A stretch of DNA of 64,000 nt from positions 1 to 64,000 of the forward strand of contig NZ_SJDL01000022.1 of the NCBI RefSeq assembly GCF_004327985.1, in the 5' to 3' direction. The translations under genes were made by a program, and so were the position numbers. How positions within the stretch are numbered: the stretch's first letter is position 1; each line of letters begins with the position of its first letter. Below, piece after piece: positions 57,639 to 64,000 of this stretch. The notes under the pieces are model-generated. The model did no database searches. It was not told the DNA's origin and saw nothing but the letters and a program-made list of their open reading frames with translations. Source of the DNA: Marinobacter halodurans. GTDB lineage: Bacteria; Pseudomonadota; Gammaproteobacteria; Pseudomonadales; Oleiphilaceae.

Positions 57639-59171
57639 ATGACCTCCCAAACGGATACCCCCTTATTGCTGCTGGTCGACGATCAACCTGCCAACCTCGA
57701 TGTCATGGTGGACTACCTCCAGGACTCCGGTCTGGATCTTGCCGTCAGCATCAATGGCAATGAAGCGTTGCAACTGGCGAAGAAGCGCAAACCCAGCCTT
57801 ATCCTGCTGGATGTCATGATGCCGGGAATGGATGGCTTTGAAGTCTGCCGCAGATTGAAGGCTCACCACGGGACTCGAAACATCCCGATCATCTTCACGA
57901 GTGCGCTGGACGACACGGAAAGCAAGGTCAAGGGCTTTGAGGCCGGAGCCGTGGATTACGTCACCAAGCCCCTGCAACGGGAAGAGCTGCTGGCGCGGAT
58001 TCATACTCACTTGACGCTTCGCCAGCAACAGCTGGAGCTCAAACAGAAGAATCGCGACCTGCTGGCACTCAATGCGGAGTTAAAGGAACAGATGGGGAAA
58101 CGAAAGGAGGCCGAGTCAGCGCTTCACCAGATGGGTGAACAGCTTTCCGCCGTCACCCGTCAGGAAGCCAGCAAGTGGGGCATCGACGCCTTCATCGGCA
58201 ACGGTGAGGCCACCCGGGCGGTACTGAGGGAAATCCGTAACCTGCAGCAGGTCGACAAGACCCCGGTCCTTGTTCTTGGGGAGAGTGGTACCGGCAAGGA
58301 ACTGGTCTCACGGGCCATTCACTTTGGCAGCCAGCGTAGCGACAAACCCTTCATTGCGGTGAACTGCGCCGCCATCCCCCCCGATCTGGCCGATGCCGAA
58401 CTTTTTGGCCATGTTAAAGGCTCCTTCACCGGCGCCACCCACGATCGTCCGGGCGTTTTCATGCAGGCTAACGGCGGCACCTTGTTCCTCGATGAGATCG
58501 GCGACATGCCTCTGGCCCAGCAGGCCAAACTGCTGCGGGTGCTGGAAAATGGCGAGCTCACACCCGTGGGCGGCACACGGCCTCAAAAAGTGGATGTGCG
58601 CATCGTGACGGCCACCAACATTGCCTTGCAAAGCAAAGTCCAGAGCCAGGAATTTCGCCAGGACCTGTATTACCGACTGGCCGGTTACATTATTCAGTTG
58701 CCCCCTCTACGCCTTCGTCGCGAAGACATCCCATTGCTCGTCCAGCACTTCCTGACCATGCTCGGCAAGCAGATGGGGCGGGAAAAGACAGAAATGACGG
58801 AAGAGGCCATGCAAGTCCTGCTGGGATACGACTTTCCGGGCAATATCCGCGAACTCAGAAACCTGATCGAGTACGCCCTGATCAGCGGCCGCGGTGAACC
58901 AATCACGCCAGCCCAGCTGCATTTCATTCACCAATCCGCTACCGGGCCCCTGTCTTCGGAACCACCACCGGCGGTAACGACCGCCATCGATGATGAACAG
59001 CAACTGCTCGACTATACGGCCGAGCAGGGCCGGATCAACAACGCCAAGGCCCAGGAGGTTCTCGGCGTATCCCACAGCCGAGCGTCTTACCTGCTCAAAA
59101 AACTATTGCGCGAGGGGCATCTCGAAAAGCACGGCGAGCGACGCTGGGCGTACTACTCCCTGCCAGGCTGA
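57639..59171 (+). CDS. NtrC-like response regulator with atypical C-terminal domain
   Basis: The 510-residue protein has a receiver domain (DVMMPGMDGFEVC holds the phospho-Asp), a coiled linker (about 125-165) and an AAA+ sigma-54 activator domain with Walker A GESGTGKE. The sigma-54 contact loop reads GSFTGA instead of GAFTGA. The C-terminus lacks the usual Fis-type helix-turn-helix; INNAKAQEVLGVSHSRASYL followed by LLREGHLEKHGERRWAYY looks like a winged helix. It is divergent from the TonB/cyclase/kinase operon and is its likely regulator. The start is taken at ATG 57639; a GTG at 57627 is in frame. Neither has a clear Shine-Dalgarno sequence. Confidence 0.88.
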   Translation: MTSQTDTPLLLLVDDQPANLDVMVDYLQDSGLDLAVSINGNEALQLAKKRKPSLILLDVMMPGMDGFEVCRRLKAHHGTRNIPIIFTSALDDTESKVKGFEAGAVDYVTKPLQREELLARIHTHLTLRQQQLELKQKNRDLLALNAELKEQMGKRKEAESALHQMGEQLSAVTRQEASKWGIDAFIGNGEATRAVLREIRNLQQVDKTPVLVLGESGTGKELVSRAIHFGSQRSDKPFIAVNCAAIPPDLADAELFGHVKGSFTGATHDRPGVFMQANGGTLFLDEIGDMPLAQQAKLLRVLENGELTPVGGTRPQKVDVRIVTATNIALQSKVQSQEFRQDLYYRLAGYIIQLPPLRLRREDIPLLVQHFLTMLGKQMGREKTEMTEEAMQVLLGYDFPGNIRELRNLIEYALISGRGEPITPAQLHFIHQSATGPLSSEPPPAVTTAIDDEQQLLDYTAEQGRINNAKAQEVLGVSHSRASYLLKKLLREGHLEKHGERRWAYYSLPG

Positions 59172-59175
59172 CCGC

Positions 59176-59784
59176 TCAATCAGCAACAGGTCCGCTGTGA
59201 AAACGGAACTCGGTGTCCGGCATCTCGATCAACCTTTTTTCGATAGCCAGGAACGTTGCGGTGCGGTCCTTAATGGGCTCGCCTGCCGCCTTCTCCGCCA
59301 AGACCAGGTAATCCCGGTAATGCCGGGCCTCGGACTTGAGCAGACTGGTGTAAAAATCCGCCAGCGTGTCGTCCAGGTGCGGTGCCAACGAGGCAAAGCG
59401 TTCACAGGAACGGGCCTCGATAATGGCGCCCACGATCAGGACGTCCACCAGCCGTCCCGGATCCTCGGCGCGCACTTCCCGGCGCAGTTCGGCCGCGTAG
59501 CGTGCCGGCGTCAGGTGGCCATAGGTCACGTCCCGCTTTTTCATGATCGAGAGCACCTGCTCGAAGTGACGCAACTCTTCCCGCGCCAGCCGCGACATCC
59601 TGTGCAGCAGGTCGGGGTTGTCCACGTAGCGGTACATCAGGCTGAGCGCCGTCGATGCGGCCTTCTTTTCGCAATGCGCGTGATCAATGAGCAGGAGCTC
59701 CTGATTTTCCAGCGCATTCCTGATCCACGCGTCAGGGGTCCGGCAAGGGAGAAAGTGGTGAATATCGTCCAGGGCGGCTTGCAT
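59176..59784 (-). CDS. miaE: tRNA-(ms2io6A37) hydroxylase MiaE
   Basis: The 202-residue non-haem di-iron monooxygenase hydroxylates ms2i6A at position 37 of tRNAs. Di-iron ligands fit ENQELLLIDHAHCEKKAA, REELRHFEQV, EARSCERF and SEARHYRDY. The start at 59784 (MQAALDDIHHF) is family-like; an 19-residue extension is not. It is convergent with the NtrC-like gene, four bases apart, and divergent from acnB. Confidence 0.93.
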   Translation of the reverse strand: MQAALDDIHHFLPCRTPDAWIRNALENQELLLIDHAHCEKKAASTALSLMYRYVDNPDLLHRMSRLAREELRHFEQVLSIMKKRDVTYGHLTPARYAAELRREVRAEDPGRLVDVLIVGAIIEARSCERFASLAPHLDDTLADFYTSLLKSEARHYRDYLVLAEKAAGEPIKDRTATFLAIEKRLIEMPDTEFRFHSGPVAD

Positions 59785-59867
59785 GATTCCGTCGTTTGGC
59801 TGTGTTCGCGGCGCATTATACACAAGCCGTCGGCAACCCAAGACAAAGGTAACGACAAGAGTCCAAC

Positions 59868-59896
59868 TTAACTTTGTCAGTGATTTCCGCTAGAAT
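59868..59896 (+). promoter_or_regulatory. acnB: Predicted sigma-70 promoter of acnB
   Basis: TTAACT (59868-59873), 17 bases, then TAGAAT (59891-59896), matching 4 and 5 of 6 consensus bases. The predicted transcription start near 59903 would leave a leader of about 290 bases before the GTG start of acnB. Confidence 0.6.
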
Positions 59897-59902
59897 CTCG
59901 GG

Positions 59903-60195
59903 CCTGTAACCGGAGTCCTGTCGGGCTAGTTCATTCATCCGTCGCCTCTCGCGGGCCGCCCTGGCTCCATGATCGGCACGCCCTTGAACGAGTGAATTAG
60001 CCGGACGGGACACAGCCAGGGAACCAACGACGATTCCCGGGTTACCAATAACTCCCTGCTACTTCAACAGGAGCCACTGAATAAGTAACTTGCCCTTCCC
60101 CGCCCTCATCGTGCGCCGTCCGGAAGGAACCGTAATCTATTTATTCAGTGCCTCCTTTGTACACGCAGGGTCTCCAAACTGATGAGGGTCTTACC
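59903..60195 (+). ncRNA. Structured 5' leader of acnB (candidate riboregulator)
   Basis: Three elements stand out. (1) A 21-position helix pairs 59916-59936 with 59990-60010, with one G-G mismatch and otherwise Watson-Crick or G-U pairs; GTAACC (59906-59911) and GGTTAC (60040-60045) can close it from outside. (2) 60069-60084 pairs with 60141-60156, 15 of 16 bases. (3) CCCTCATC (60103-60110), in the loop of the second helix, is the exact complement of GATGAGGG (60181-60188), which contains the Shine-Dalgarno sequence of acnB. No coding potential fits the stretch. It is not a leader type I recognise. Confidence 0.6.
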
Positions 60196-62790
60196 GTGTT
60201 AGAAGAGTATCGTAAACACGTTGAAGAGCGCGCGGCACTGGGTATTCCCCCCAAGCCCCTGAATGCCGAGCAAACGGCTGCACTGGTTGAGCTGCTGAAG
60301 AACCCGCCGGCCGGTGAAGAAGAGGAACTGGTCTACCTGCTGGAAAACCGCATTCCTCCGGGTGTCGACGAGGCCGCCTACGTCAAGGCCGCTTTCCTGA
60401 CCGCGATCGTCAAGGACGAAGCGAGCTCCCCCCTGATCGACAAGAAAAAGGCCGTCCAGCTGCTGGGTATGATGCAGGGTGGCTACAACATCGCCACGCT
60501 GGTCGAACTGCTGGACAACGCGGACCTGGCCGAGCTGGCCGGCGAGCAGCTCAAGAAAACCCTGCTGATGTTCGACGCCTTCAATGACGTCAAGGACAAG
60601 ATGGACGCCGGCAATGCCGTCGCCAAGTCCGTCATGGAATCCTGGGCCAATGCCGAGTGGTTCACCGGCAAGAAGAAAGTGCCCGAGAGCATCAGGATGG
60701 TGGTGTTCAAGGTGACCGGTGAAACCAACACCGACGACCTGTCCCCGGCTCCGGATGCCTGGTCCCGCCCGGACATCCCGCTGCACGCCCGTGCCATGTA
60801 CAAGATGGAGCGCGACGGCCTGACCCCGGAAGAGCCCGGCGTCACCGGCCCGATCAAGCAGATCGAGGAGATCCAGTCCAAGGGTCTGCCGGTCGCCTTC
60901 GTGGGTGACGTTGTCGGCACCGGTTCTTCCCGTAAGTCCGGCACCAACTCCGTACTGTGGTACTTCGGCGAAGACATCCCGGGCGTGCCGAACAAGCGTG
61001 CCGGCGGTGTCTGTATCGGTAACAAGGTCGCTCCGATCTTCTTCAACACCATGGAAGACGCCGGCGCCCTGGTTTTCGAGGCACCGGTGGACAACATGAA
61101 CATGGGCGACGTCATCGACATCCGCCCGTACGAAGGCAGGATCCTGAACGAAGCCGGTGAGACCCTCTCCGAGTTCGGCTTCAAGTCCGAGGTGATCCTG
61201 GACGAAGTTCAGGCCGGTGGCCGGATCCCGCTGATCATCGGTCGTGGCCTGACCAACAAGGCCCGTGAAGCCCTGAACCTGGGCGCCACGGACATCTTCC
61301 GCCTGCCGAAGGACCCGGAAGCCGGCACCAAAGGCTTCACCCTGGCCCAGAAGATGGTCGGCAAGGCCTGTGGCCTGGAAGAAGGCAAAGGCGTCCGTCC
61401 GGGCACCTACTGCGAGCCGGAGATGACCACCGTCGGTTCCCAGGACACCACCGGCCCGATGACCCGTGACGAGCTGAAGGACCTGGCCTGCCTGGGCTTC
61501 CAGTCCGACCTGGTCATGCAGTCCTTCTGCCACACTGCGGCCTATCCGAAGCCGGTCGACGTGGAGATGCAGCACACCATGCCGGACTTCATCCAGACCC
61601 GTGGCGGTGTCGCCCTGCGTCCGGGTGACGGCATCATCCACTCCTGGCTGAACCGCATGCTGCTGCCGGACACCGTGGGTACCGGCGGTGACTCCCACAC
61701 CCGTTTCCCGATGGGCATTTCCTTCCCGGCCGGTTCCGGCCTGGTGGCGTTTGCCGCGGCGACCGGCGTGATGCCGCTGGACATGCCGGAATCCGTCCTG
61801 GTGCGCTTCAAGGGCGACATGCAGCCGGGCATCACCCTGCGTGACCTGGTCCACGCGATTCCGCTCTACGGCATCAAGCAGGGCATGCTGACCGTCGAGA
61901 AGAAAGGCAAGATCAACGAATTCTCCGGTCGCATCCTGGAAATCGAAGGTCTGGAGCACCTGACCGTCGAGCAGGCGTTCGAGCTGTCTGACGCCTCTGC
62001 CGAGCGTTCCGCGGCCGGTTGTACCATTAACCTGTCCGAAGACTCCGTGGCCGAGTACCTGCGCTCCAACATCGTCATGCTGCGCTGGATGATTGCCGAA
62101 GGTTACGGCGATCCGCGTACCCTGGAGCGTCGTGCCCAGAAGATGGAAGAGTGGCTGGCCAACCCGAGCCTGATGCGCGCCGACAAGGACGCGGAATACT
62201 CGCACGTCATCGAGATCGACCTGGCTGACATCAAGGAGCCGATCGTGTGCTGCCCGAACGACCCGGACGACGCCAGGTTCCTGTCCGAAGTCGCCGGCGA
62301 CAAGGTGGACGAAGTGTTCATCGGTTCCTGCATGACCAACATCGGTCACTTCCGGGCTGCCGGTAAGCTGCTGGAGCAACACAAGGGCGCCCTGAGCACC
62401 CGTCTGTGGATGTCTCCGCCCACCAAGATGGACCAGGCGCAGCTGATGGAAGAAGGCTACTTCAACACCTACGGCACCGCCGGTGTACGTACCGAGATGC
62501 CGGGTTGCTCCCTGTGCATGGGTAACCAGGCACGGGTGGCGCCGAAGTCCACGGTCCTGTCCACCTCCACCCGTAACTTCCCGAACCGTCTCGGCGATGG
62601 TGCCAATGTGTACCTGACTTCCGCCGAACTGGCGGCGGTCGGTGCGGTTCTGGGCAAACTGCCGACGCCGGCAGAGTACATGGAGTACGCCAAGGACCTG
62701 AACAGCATGTCGAAAGAGATCTACAGGTATCTCAACTTCGACCAGATGGAGAACTACACGAAGAAGGCCTCAGAAGCCTCCGTGGCCTGA
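60196..62790 (+). CDS. acnB: Bifunctional aconitate hydratase 2 / 2-methylisocitrate dehydratase
   Basis: The 864-residue [4Fe-4S] enzyme isomerises citrate and isocitrate in the TCA cycle. The length agrees with E. coli AcnB (865). It has the N-terminal HEAT-like domain ([19 protein letters not shown]), the swivel domain and cluster Cys in [10 protein letters not shown] and [12 protein letters not shown]. The start is GTG at 60196 (reads MLEEYRKHV), with GAGGG 7 bases upstream; a GTG at 60148 lies inside the leader hairpin. AcnB is known to bind RNA in its iron-free form, including its own transcript in E. coli, which makes the structured leader notable. Confidence 0.97.
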   Translation: MLEEYRKHVEERAALGIPPKPLNAEQTAALVELLKNPPAGEEEELVYLLENRIPPGVDEAAYVKAAFLTAIVKDEASSPLIDKKKAVQLLGMMQGGYNIATLVELLDNADLAELAGEQLKKTLLMFDAFNDVKDKMDAGNAVAKSVMESWANAEWFTGKKKVPESIRMVVFKVTGETNTDDLSPAPDAWSRPDIPLHARAMYKMERDGLTPEEPGVTGPIKQIEEIQSKGLPVAFVGDVVGTGSSRKSGTNSVLWYFGEDIPGVPNKRAGGVCIGNKVAPIFFNTMEDAGALVFEAPVDNMNMGDVIDIRPYEGRILNEAGETLSEFGFKSEVILDEVQAGGRIPLIIGRGLTNKAREALNLGATDIFRLPKDPEAGTKGFTLAQKMVGKACGLEEGKGVRPGTYCEPEMTTVGSQDTTGPMTRDELKDLACLGFQSDLVMQSFCHTAAYPKPVDVEMQHTMPDFIQTRGGVALRPGDGIIHSWLNRMLLPDTVGTGGDSHTRFPMGISFPAGSGLVAFAAATGVMPLDMPESVLVRFKGDMQPGITLRDLVHAIPLYGIKQGMLTVEKKGKINEFSGRILEIEGLEHLTVEQAFELSDASAERSAAGCTINLSEDSVAEYLRSNIVMLRWMIAEGYGDPRTLERRAQKMEEWLANPSLMRADKDAEYSHVIEIDLADIKEPIVCCPNDPDDARFLSEVAGDKVDEVFIGSCMTNIGHFRAAGKLLEQHKGALSTRLWMSPPTKMDQAQLMEEGYFNTYGTAGVRTEMPGCSLCMGNQARVAPKSTVLSTSTRNFPNRLGDGANVYLTSAELAAVGAVLGKLPTPAEYMEYAKDLNSMSKEIYRYLNFDQMENYTKKASEASVA

Positions 62791-62827
62791 GCCTTCAGGT
62801 AGGCCTCCATTGGGCCATGCCTGAGAG

Positions 62828-62858
62828 AACGCCAGCTCCCTGAGCTGGCGTTTTTTTT
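62828..62858 (+). terminator. Intrinsic terminator of acnB
   Basis: A perfect 10-bp stem AACGCCAGCT/AGCTGGCGTT with loop CCCTG is followed by TTTTTT, 37 bases behind the stop. Confidence 0.92.
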
Positions 62859-62887
62859 CGTTGCCAGTTTCATCGGGAGAATTCGAT

Positions 62888-63352
62888 ATGGATCAGGACC
62901 AGCCCTGCCCTTGTGGAAGCGGCACTGGCTACGCGAAATGCTGCGGACCACTCCACGCCGGTGCAACCGCTCCCTCACCGGAAGCACTCATGCGATCCCG
63001 GTTCAGTGCTTTCGTACTGAAAGACGCCACCTACCTCCTCAAGTCATGGCATCCGGAAACACGCCCCGGCGAGCTCGATCTGTCGGACGCGCCGGACTGG
63101 ACGACGCTGCAGGTCATCAGCAGCGACCAGTCCGGTGACACCGGCACCGTCCATTTCCGGGCCATCTTTCGGGAACAGGGCCAATGGGGCTACCTGGAGG
63201 AAGCGTCCACGTTCCTGAAGCGCGATGGCCGCTGGCTCTACCATCGCGGCACGCCTCAACAGGGCGTCCTCAAACCCGGACGTAACGACCGCTGCCCCTG
63301 TGGGAGCGGCCGCAAGTACAAGGCCTGCTGCCTGAACAGCGCCGGTCAGTGA
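62888..63352 (+). CDS. ychJ: YchJ-family SEC-C motif protein
   Basis: The 154-residue protein has SEC-C metal-binding motifs at both ends: [13 protein letters not shown] (N-terminal) and [13 protein letters not shown] (C-terminal). Between them is the NTF2-like YchJ domain ([20 protein letters not shown]). SEC-C motifs bind zinc; the biological role of YchJ is not established. The start at 62888 has GGGAGA about 9 bases upstream. The gene ends 7 bases inside the convergent ectD. Confidence 0.92.
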   Translation: MDQDQPCPCGSGTGYAKCCGPLHAGATAPSPEALMRSRFSAFVLKDATYLLKSWHPETRPGELDLSDAPDWTTLQVISSDQSGDTGTVHFRAIFREQGQWGYLEEASTFLKRDGRWLYHRGTPQQGVLKPGRNDRCPCGSGRKYKACCLNSAGQ

Positions 63353-64000
63353 AGCGGGCTCACTCCCTGGTTGGACAGTTCCGGGAACTCGTCGTACATC
63401 GTCAAGGCCTCACAATATTCCCGGGCCCCCAGGAATTCCGGCCGTGGCCGGGGTGCGGCATACGGTTCGACCAACCGGTTATCGACACTGTTGTAGACGA
63501 AGAACAGGTTCGAACGCGGCCAGGGAGACATGTTTTCGTTGGACGCATGCAGCGTATTGCACTCGAACAGCAGCAGCGAGCCGGCCGGCCCCTTCGGCGC
63601 CTGGATTCCGCCCTTATCCGCCAGGGTCGCCAGCGCCTCCCGGTCCGGCACCCCCAGCCGCTGTGCCTTGAGGGAGTCCGTCCAGTTCATGTCCGGCGTT
63701 TCGCCGACGCAGGGCACAAACCAGTGATGGGAACCGGGGATCAGCATCAGCGGTCCATTGAACTCGTTGTTGTCCGTCAGCATGAGCGACGCACTGACCG
63801 CCCGCATGCGGGGCATGCCATCCTCTGAATGCCAAGTCTCGAAATCCGAATGCCAGTCGAAACCACTGCCCTGGAACCCGAACTTGTCATTGATGCGGGA
63901 CTGGTGGATGTAAACCTCGCTGCCCAGGAGCTGGCGCACCATACCGAGGATGCGTGGGTCCCGGGTCAGGCGGTCGAAATGCTCGGACAATCTGTGCATT
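63346..64000 (-). CDS. ectD: Ectoine hydroxylase EctD (C-terminal part; 5' end outside window)
   Basis: At least 217 residues of a PhyH-type Fe(II)/2-oxoglutarate dioxygenase are present. The EctD signature [20 protein letters not shown] (with the iron-binding His and Asp) and the second iron His in [16 protein letters not shown] are intact. EctD turns ectoine into 5-hydroxyectoine, a compatible solute. The Met at 63999 is internal; full EctD has about 300 residues, so the start lies to the right of the window. ectABC is not visible here. Confidence 0.92.
   Translation of the reverse strand, partial: MHRLSEHFDRLTRDPRILGMVRQLLGSEVYIHQSRINDKFGFQGSGFDWHSDFETWHSEDGMPRMRAVSASLMLTDNNEFNGPLMLIPGSHHWFVPCVGETPDMNWTDSLKAQRLGVPDREALATLADKGGIQAPKGPAGSLLLFECNTLHASNENMSPWPRSNLFFVYNSVDNRLVEPYAAPRPRPEFLGAREYCEALTMYDEFPELSNQGVSPLH

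Noticed and set aside
60148-60195. GTG at 60148 as start of acnB
   Set aside because: It lies inside a long hairpin arm, has no Shine-Dalgarno sequence, and adds 16 residues not typical of AcnB.
60199-62382. 727-codon open frame on the minus strand opposite acnB
   Set aside because: It is the antisense shadow of a GC-rich, codon-biased gene; the product is low-complexity in Val, Gly, His and Asp and has no recognisable domain.

Overview
The window looks like chromosome of a GC-rich gammaproteobacterium. Gene order lpxH-ppiB-glnS-cysS-folD-tRNA(Pro,Arg,His,Leu)-tig-clpP-clpX-lon-hupB-ppiD is the order I know from Pseudomonas. A partial ectoine hydroxylase at the right edge points to a salt-tolerant relative; Marinobacter or a near neighbour is my inference, not shown by the sequence.

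Layout. 1-118: 5' end of a group II intron (minus strand) directly behind the terminator of the next operon. 120-12772: a glycerol regulon: ABC importer glpS-glpT-glpP-glpQ-small membrane protein-glpV, a sigma-54 activator of the AcoR type, glpK, glpR and glpD. Four TTCG-N4-CGAA boxes fit GlpR operators. 12761-16043: a metal-ligand-free M24 (EutD/DoeA-like) hydrolase, an orphan periplasmic binding protein and a LOG-family enzyme. 16182-26453: Entner-Doudoroff glycolysis: edd-glk, gap, pyk, zwf-pgl-eda and the regulator hexR, with HexR-like half-sites in the edd/gap and zwf/hexR intergenic regions. A small family of imperfect repeats lies at 22044-22219. 26745-31416: maltoporin-like porin and a lipoprotein pullulanase, feeding glucose and maltodextrins to the same pathway. 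31499-40623: protein quality control (ppiD, hupB, lon, clpX, clpP, tig). 40846-41395: four tRNA genes. 41697-49498: folD, glcB, cysS, glnS, ppiB, lpxH. 49576-51365: fpr and its divergent LysR regulator. 51730-59171: a signalling island with a diguanylate cyclase response regulator, TonB-dependent receptor, YfiR-like periplasmic protein and hybrid histidine kinase in one operon, divergent from an NtrC-like response regulator. 59176-64000: miaE, acnB behind a long structured leader, ychJ and partial ectD.

The most unusual items are the acnB leader (a 21-bp helix, a 15/16-bp helix, and an 8-base exact complement to the Shine-Dalgarno region lying in a hairpin loop), the group II intron behind the glp terminator, the asymmetric ATPase pair GlpS/GlpT, and the TonB/c-di-GMP signalling island.
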